Source of the DNA: Psychrobacter sp. NZS113
Lineage (GTDB): Bacteria; Pseudomonadota; Gammaproteobacteria; Pseudomonadales; Moraxellaceae
Direction: 5' to 3'
Assembly (NCBI RefSeq): GCF_015864825.1
Contig: NZ_JADYWL010000001.1
Location: 186,001 to 250,000, forward strand
Length of the DNA: 64,000 nt
Shown here: positions 59,938 through 64,000 of the stretch, one piece after another
How positions within the stretch are numbered: the stretch's first letter is position 1
How the letters are laid out: every line of letters starts with the position of its first letter
Notes under the pieces: generated by a model
Told to the model about the DNA's origin: nothing
The model's input: only the letters and a program-made list of their open reading frames with translations
The model's database searches: none
Translations under genes and position numbers: made by a program

Positions 59938-61005
59938 ATGAAGAACAAGATACTAGTCACTGGCGGTGCTGGATATATTGGTACACACACCTGTATTGCA
60001 TTGCATGAAGCAGGTTATGATATCGTCATATACGATAACTTATCTAATAGTAGCTGTGCAGCGATCAAACGTGTCTCTACGCTAATTGGACAGCCTCTTG
60101 AATTTATCGAAGGTGACATCCGTGATGCTGAGACACTTAGACAAGCATTTGTTGACCATCAATTTTTTGGTGTGATTCATTTTTCTGGGTTGAAAGCGGT
60201 CGGAGAATCAGTTACTAAACCGTTACTATATTATAATAATAATGTTAGCGGCACTATAACCTTATTAGAAGTAATGAGACAATATAATGTCAAAAACCTA
60301 ATATTTTCCTCATCTGCTACTGTTTACGGCGATCCTAAATTCTTACCAATTGATGAGAGTTCATCGCGCTCTTGTACCAATCCTTATGGACAAAGTAAAC
60401 TTATAGTCGAATATATCCTAGAGGACTTAGCTTTATCGGATGACAGTTGGAACTTAATTGCTCTCAGATATTTTAATCCAGTAGGGGCGCATCCATCAGG
60501 ACAGATTGGTGAAGATCCGAATGATATTCCTAATAATTTGATGCCCTATATTTCACAAGTAGCAGTTGGCAAGCTTGAAAAGCTCAGTATTTTTGGTAAT
60601 GATTATCCTACCGTAGACGGAACAGGTGTGCGTGACTTTATTCATGTCACTGATTTAGCGCAAGGTCATGTTGCCGCATTGAATTATTTACAGCAACAAG
60701 TCGATTTACAAAGAAGCAACTCAAAACGAAGCAGTTCAAAATCTAGCTCAGTGGGGTTTTTACCTATTAACCTAGGAACAGGTAAAGGTACCTCTGTTTT
60801 AGAATTGGTGTCTGCATTTTCTAGTATATCCGGGCAGGCTATACCTTATCAGTTTACTTCCCGACGTGTTGGTGATATTGCCAGTTGCTACGCTAGTTCT
60901 GATAAGGCGAAAAATGTATTAGGCTGGGAAGCTAAGCTTTCTATTACTGAGATGTGTCAAGATACGTGGCGTTGGCAGAGCATAAATCCTACTGGCTATG
61001 ATTAG
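59938..61005 (+). CDS. galE: UDP-glucose 4-epimerase
   Basis: A 355-residue short-chain dehydrogenase that interconverts UDP-glucose and UDP-galactose. NAD fold VTGGAGYIGTHTCIALHEAG, catalytic Ser in FSSSATVYGDP and Tyr-x-x-x-Lys in NPYGQSKLIVE. A Ser/Lys/Arg/Asn-rich insert (LQRSNSKRSSSKSSS) lies in the sugar-binding half. It opens a surface-polysaccharide locus. No Shine-Dalgarno is visible; the ATG sits just past the sucCD terminator. A GTG nine codons upstream lies within that terminator and is rejected. Confidence 0.94.
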   Translation: MKNKILVTGGAGYIGTHTCIALHEAGYDIVIYDNLSNSSCAAIKRVSTLIGQPLEFIEGDIRDAETLRQAFVDHQFFGVIHFSGLKAVGESVTKPLLYYNNNVSGTITLLEVMRQYNVKNLIFSSSATVYGDPKFLPIDESSSRSCTNPYGQSKLIVEYILEDLALSDDSWNLIALRYFNPVGAHPSGQIGEDPNDIPNNLMPYISQVAVGKLEKLSIFGNDYPTVDGTGVRDFIHVTDLAQGHVAALNYLQQQVDLQRSNSKRSSSKSSSVGFLPINLGTGKGTSVLELVSAFSSISGQAIPYQFTSRRVGDIASCYASSDKAKNVLGWEAKLSITEMCQDTWRWQSINPTGYD

Positions 61006-61334
61006 TAAGTTTACTATCGATTAATACTATGTTTTAGGTAGTATGTTTTCTAATAGGGGACCAGCTTTTATCGTTCTTGATGGTTGAAACTATAGTATGA
61101 TAGTACGATCTAGATTTTTAAGGATCAGGCATTTTTAAATAAGCATAGCTAATAACTTAAATAATATTTTTTACGTGTTATGTTTTCAAAACTGTTTTTT
61201 AAAATAATTACACTCATCATTTTTAATTTTAAATTTCTTATAATATTTATCAGGAGTTCCATTGTGTACTTCTTAGAATACTTTAATAATATTAAGAAAC
61301 TATTCTTTTAACTAACAGGTATTGTAGAATTATT
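61006..61334 (+). other. galE-rmlB spacer
   Basis: About 330 bp, very AT-rich, with no gene, hairpin terminator or JUMPstart/ops element. It presumably holds the rml promoter. Confidence 0.5.
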
Positions 61335-62411
61335 ATGGCAAAAAAAATACTAGTAACTGGTGGTGCAGGCTTTATTGGTTCTGCAGTAGTTCGTCATATC
61401 ATTAATAGCACAAATGATTATGTTTTGAACTTGGATAAACTTACCTATGCGGGTTGCCTAGCGTCACTAAATGATATTGATAAGTCGCCTCGTTATAAGT
61501 TTGTAAAAGCCGATATATGTAATTTAGAACAATGTAAGTTGATTATTACTGAGTTTCAACCGGATATCATTATGCATTTGGCTGCGGAGAGTCATGTAGA
61601 CAGATCTATTGATGGTCCGAAAGAGTTTATAGATACTAATATTATTGGTACTTATAATTTGCTAGAAGTCTCTAGAGAATATTATCAAAGTTTAAATGCG
61701 GACAGAAAAAATCAGTTTAGGTTTCACCATATATCTACAGACGAAGTCTATGGAGACCTAGAAGGAACTAGTGATTTATTTACAGAGGAGACAGCCTATG
61801 CTCCTAGCAGCCCGTATTCAGCTAGTAAAGCTTCTTCTGATCATTTAGTACGTGCATGGCAGCGTACTTTTAATCTACCAACCGTGATAACCAATTGCTC
61901 TAATAATTACGGTCCATATCATTTTCCTGAAAAACTCATACCTCTTACAATTCTAAATGCTCTGAAAGGAAAACCATTACCGATATATGGTGATGGTAAA
62001 CAAATTAGAGATTGGTTGTTTGTAGAAGATCATGCACGTGCCTTATTGTTAGTAGCGACCACAGGCAAAACTGGTGAAACTTATAACATTGGTGGTCACA
62101 ATGAGAAACAAAATATTGAAGTAGTAAAGACTATATGCAAGCACTTAGAAGAACTGGCGCCTGATAAACCTAAAGATATCTCAATGTATGCTGATCTTAT
62201 TACCTATGTGACTGATAGAGCAGGTCATGATGTACGTTATGCAATTGACGCATCTAAAATTGAGAAAGAACTGGGTTGGAAACCAGAGGAGACGTTCGAT
62301 TCAGGTTTGAGAAAGACTGTACAATGGTACTTAGATCATCCTAGCTGGTGGCAATCTATCTTGGATGGGTCTTATCAAGAAACTAACCAGCAATTAGTGA
62401 GTCAGTTATGA
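61335..62411 (+). CDS. rmlB: dTDP-glucose 4,6-dehydratase
   Basis: A 358-residue short-chain dehydrogenase making dTDP-4-keto-6-deoxyglucose for L-rhamnose and related sugars. NAD fold [16 protein letters not shown]; catalytic [10 protein letters not shown] (Thr-Asp-Glu) and [15 protein letters not shown] (Tyr-x-x-x-Lys). The gene is more AT-rich than the TCA genes, as is common in polysaccharide loci. Its stop overlaps the rmlD start by four bases. Confidence 0.96.
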   Translation: MAKKILVTGGAGFIGSAVVRHIINSTNDYVLNLDKLTYAGCLASLNDIDKSPRYKFVKADICNLEQCKLIITEFQPDIIMHLAAESHVDRSIDGPKEFIDTNIIGTYNLLEVSREYYQSLNADRKNQFRFHHISTDEVYGDLEGTSDLFTEETAYAPSSPYSASKASSDHLVRAWQRTFNLPTVITNCSNNYGPYHFPEKLIPLTILNALKGKPLPIYGDGKQIRDWLFVEDHARALLLVATTGKTGETYNIGGHNEKQNIEVVKTICKHLEELAPDKPKDISMYADLITYVTDRAGHDVRYAIDASKIEKELGWKPEETFDSGLRKTVQWYLDHPSWWQSILDGSYQETNQQLVSQL

Positions 62412-63319
62412 GTAGAAAAATTGTATTGCTTGCTTCTACAGGACAGGTAGGATTTGAATTGAACCGCCAACTTCAATCTTTTGGAGAGGTAGTTACAGTC
62501 ACTCGTGAAAATGTCAATTTCTTAGATTTAGAAGCCGTCTATCAATATATCAATAAAATATCTCCTGATATTATTGTGAATGCTGCTGCCTATACGGCAG
62601 TGGATAAAGCCGAATCAGACATAGCTAGTACTTTTACTTTAAATCGAGATTTGCCTCGTGTTTTGGCCGAATTAAGTATTGTGCATGATGCATGGTTAGT
62701 ACATTATTCATCAGATTATGTTTATCCTGGTAATGGAGATACTTCTTGGATAGAAAGTGACGCACCTGGCCCATTAAATGTTTATGGTCAATCTAAACTT
62801 GAGGGTGATTTGGCTATTGAGAGTATTGCTAGTAAATATTTAATATTTCGTACAAGTTGGGTATATGCAGCACGAGGTAATAATTTTTTACTAAGCATGT
62901 TGAGGCTAGGAAAGGAGCGTGACAGTTTAAATATTGTTAATGATCAAATTGGCGCGCCTACACCTGCTAGTCTAATTGCTACAGTAAGTACGTTATGTTT
63001 ACAAAAGGTTATTAGTTTAGATTCAGCACAGTCATTCAGTGGTGTATATCATCTTGCTTCTAGAGGGCACACTAACTGGTATGATTTTGCATCGAAAATA
63101 TTTGATGAGGCTCGTATTCGAGGCTTAAGCTTGGCTTTGAAAAAAGGTGGCTTAGGTCAGATATCTTCTACTGAATATCCTACACCTGCGAAAAGACCAC
63201 AAAACTCCCGATTAAATTTGGATAAAATTGAATCTAAATTCGGAGTTATAATGCCTACTTGGGAAAGCCAACTTTCTCTGACGATGGAAGAGTGGTTAGA
63301 TGCTAATGGCAGTGTTTAA
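62408..63319 (+). CDS. rmlD: dTDP-4-dehydrorhamnose reductase
   Basis: A 303-residue NADPH-dependent reductase, the last step to dTDP-L-rhamnose. [13 protein letters not shown] is the nucleotide fold; [11 protein letters not shown] and [11 protein letters not shown] (Tyr-x-x-x-Lys) are catalytic. It starts inside the rmlB stop (ATGA), so translation is coupled. rmlA follows after about 55 bp. Confidence 0.95.
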   Translation: MSRKIVLLASTGQVGFELNRQLQSFGEVVTVTRENVNFLDLEAVYQYINKISPDIIVNAAAYTAVDKAESDIASTFTLNRDLPRVLAELSIVHDAWLVHYSSDYVYPGNGDTSWIESDAPGPLNVYGQSKLEGDLAIESIASKYLIFRTSWVYAARGNNFLLSMLRLGKERDSLNIVNDQIGAPTPASLIATVSTLCLQKVISLDSAQSFSGVYHLASRGHTNWYDFASKIFDEARIRGLSLALKKGGLGQISSTEYPTPAKRPQNSRLNLDKIESKFGVIMPTWESQLSLTMEEWLDANGSV

Positions 63320-63373
63320 AGACGCTGATTAGCTATAATTTTTGACTATATAATTCAATGAGGTTAAGTTCTA

Positions 63374-64000
63374 ATGACAAAAGGTATTGTTCTCGCTGGA
63401 GGATCAGGTACTCGGCTTCATCCTATCACTATGGGAGTGTCTAAGCAGCTTTTACCTGTTTATGACAAGCCCATGATTTATTATCCAATTTCTGTATTGA
63501 TGTTGGCTGGAATATCTGAAATTCTTATTATATCCACGCCTGATGATTTGCCAGCTTACAAAAAGCTTTTAGGGTGTGGAGAACAGTTTGGTATCAAACT
63601 AAGCTATGCTATACAGCCAAGTCCAGATGGTTTAGCTCAAGCATTTATTATAGGAGAGGAGTTTATAGGAGATGATTCGGTATGCTTGGTGCTAGGAGAT
63701 AATATCTTTCATGGGCAACACTTCTCGGTTCAACTAAATCAAGCCATTCAAAGAACTACAGGGGCTACTGTATTTGGCTATTTAGTTAATGACCCTGAAC
63801 GTTTTGGTGTAGTTGAGTTTGATGAACTTGGCAAGGCAATCTCAATAGAAGAAAAGCCTGAGTCCCCAAAATCAAGCTATGCAGTAACTGGCTTATATTT
63901 TTATGACAATGATGTAATATCTATTGCTAAGTCTGTGAAACCATCAGAACGCGGTGAGCTAGAGATTACCTCAATCAATAATGCTTATCTTGAGCGAGGT
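63374..64000 (+). CDS. rmlA: Glucose-1-phosphate thymidylyltransferase, N-terminal part, cut by window edge
   Basis: The first 209 codons are present and run in frame off the right end. The nucleotidyltransferase loop is [20 protein letters not shown]; substrate residues lie in [37 protein letters not shown] and LGDNIFHG. It makes dTDP-glucose for RmlB. The rmlB-rmlD-rmlA order lacks rmlC so far; it may follow outside the window. Confidence 0.95.
   Translation, partial: MTKGIVLAGGSGTRLHPITMGVSKQLLPVYDKPMIYYPISVLMLAGISEILIISTPDDLPAYKKLLGCGEQFGIKLSYAIQPSPDGLAQAFIIGEEFIGDDSVCLVLGDNIFHGQHFSVQLNQAIQRTTGATVFGYLVNDPERFGVVEFDELGKAISIEEKPESPKSSYAVTGLYFYDNDVISIAKSVKPSERGELEITSINNAYLERG

Noticed and set aside
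61006..61334. JUMPstart/ops element before the rml genes
   Set aside because: No GGCGGTAG-like core was found; the spacer is plain AT-rich DNA.

Overview
The window reads as a chromosomal segment of a Moraxellaceae gammaproteobacterium, most likely Psychrobacter. The reasons are the moderate-to-low GC, the Pseudomonadales order argH/algZ-algR-hemC-hemD-hemX, the layout gltA <-> sdhCDAB - sucAB - lpd - sucCD, and Moraxellaceae-style details such as a Ser/Asn-rich N-terminal extension on ArgH and a RibB with a decayed GTP cyclohydrolase II half. Genus assignment is inference. Nearly all genes are ordinary chromosomal genes. No rRNA, tRNA, CRISPR array, prophage or complete insertion sequence was found.

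Layout. 1-732: start of prlC (oligopeptidase A), cut by the window edge. 1378-2490: a bacterial eRF1-like (BaeRF family 3) protein. 2807-13687: a guanidine-degradation and uptake locus. It has two predicted NtrC sites, a sigma-54 promoter, a guanidine-I (ykkC) riboswitch, two DUF1989 proteins (carboxyguanidine deiminase type), a guanidine/urea carboxylase, allophanate hydrolase and a three-gene ABC importer. Together they should take up guanidine, carboxylate it, deiminate carboxyguanidine to allophanate and release ammonia and CO2. Expression appears gated by nitrogen limitation and by guanidine itself. 13919-22831: mixed housekeeping and membrane genes (EEP-family hydrolase, quinone-oxidoreductase-like enzyme, AlkB, alpha/beta hydrolase, ABC exporter, EamA transporter, class I aldolase, an unrecognised membrane protein). 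22887-25385: thiC with a TPP riboswitch. 25593-31005: pstS-pstC-pstA-pstB-phoU behind a near-perfect Pho box. 31093-42087: yggX, argH, algZ/algR, hemC-hemD-hemX, a thioesterase, ribB and rarA.

42295-43272 holds a lone predicted zinc metalloprotease-like gene bracketed by two 109-bp direct copies (87% identical) of a MITE-like element, followed by a species-type lipoprotein gene. 44482-59840 is the TCA block: gltA on the minus strand, then sdhCDAB, sucAB, lpd and sucCD on the plus strand. The gltA leader carries a duplicated 30-bp unit that forms two hairpins with a compensatory base-pair change. The gltA-sdhC spacer also has a good Fur-box match and a perfect 15-bp tandem repeat. Intercistronic hairpins split sucAB, lpd and sucCD into separable units. 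59938 to the end opens a surface-polysaccharide locus: galE, rmlB, rmlD and the start of rmlA, which is cut by the window edge.

Most noteworthy: the dual nitrogen/guanidine control region; the covarying tandem hairpins in front of gltA; the orphan gluzincin-like gene between paired MITE-like copies; and the AlgZ homologue whose ATP-binding half looks eroded.
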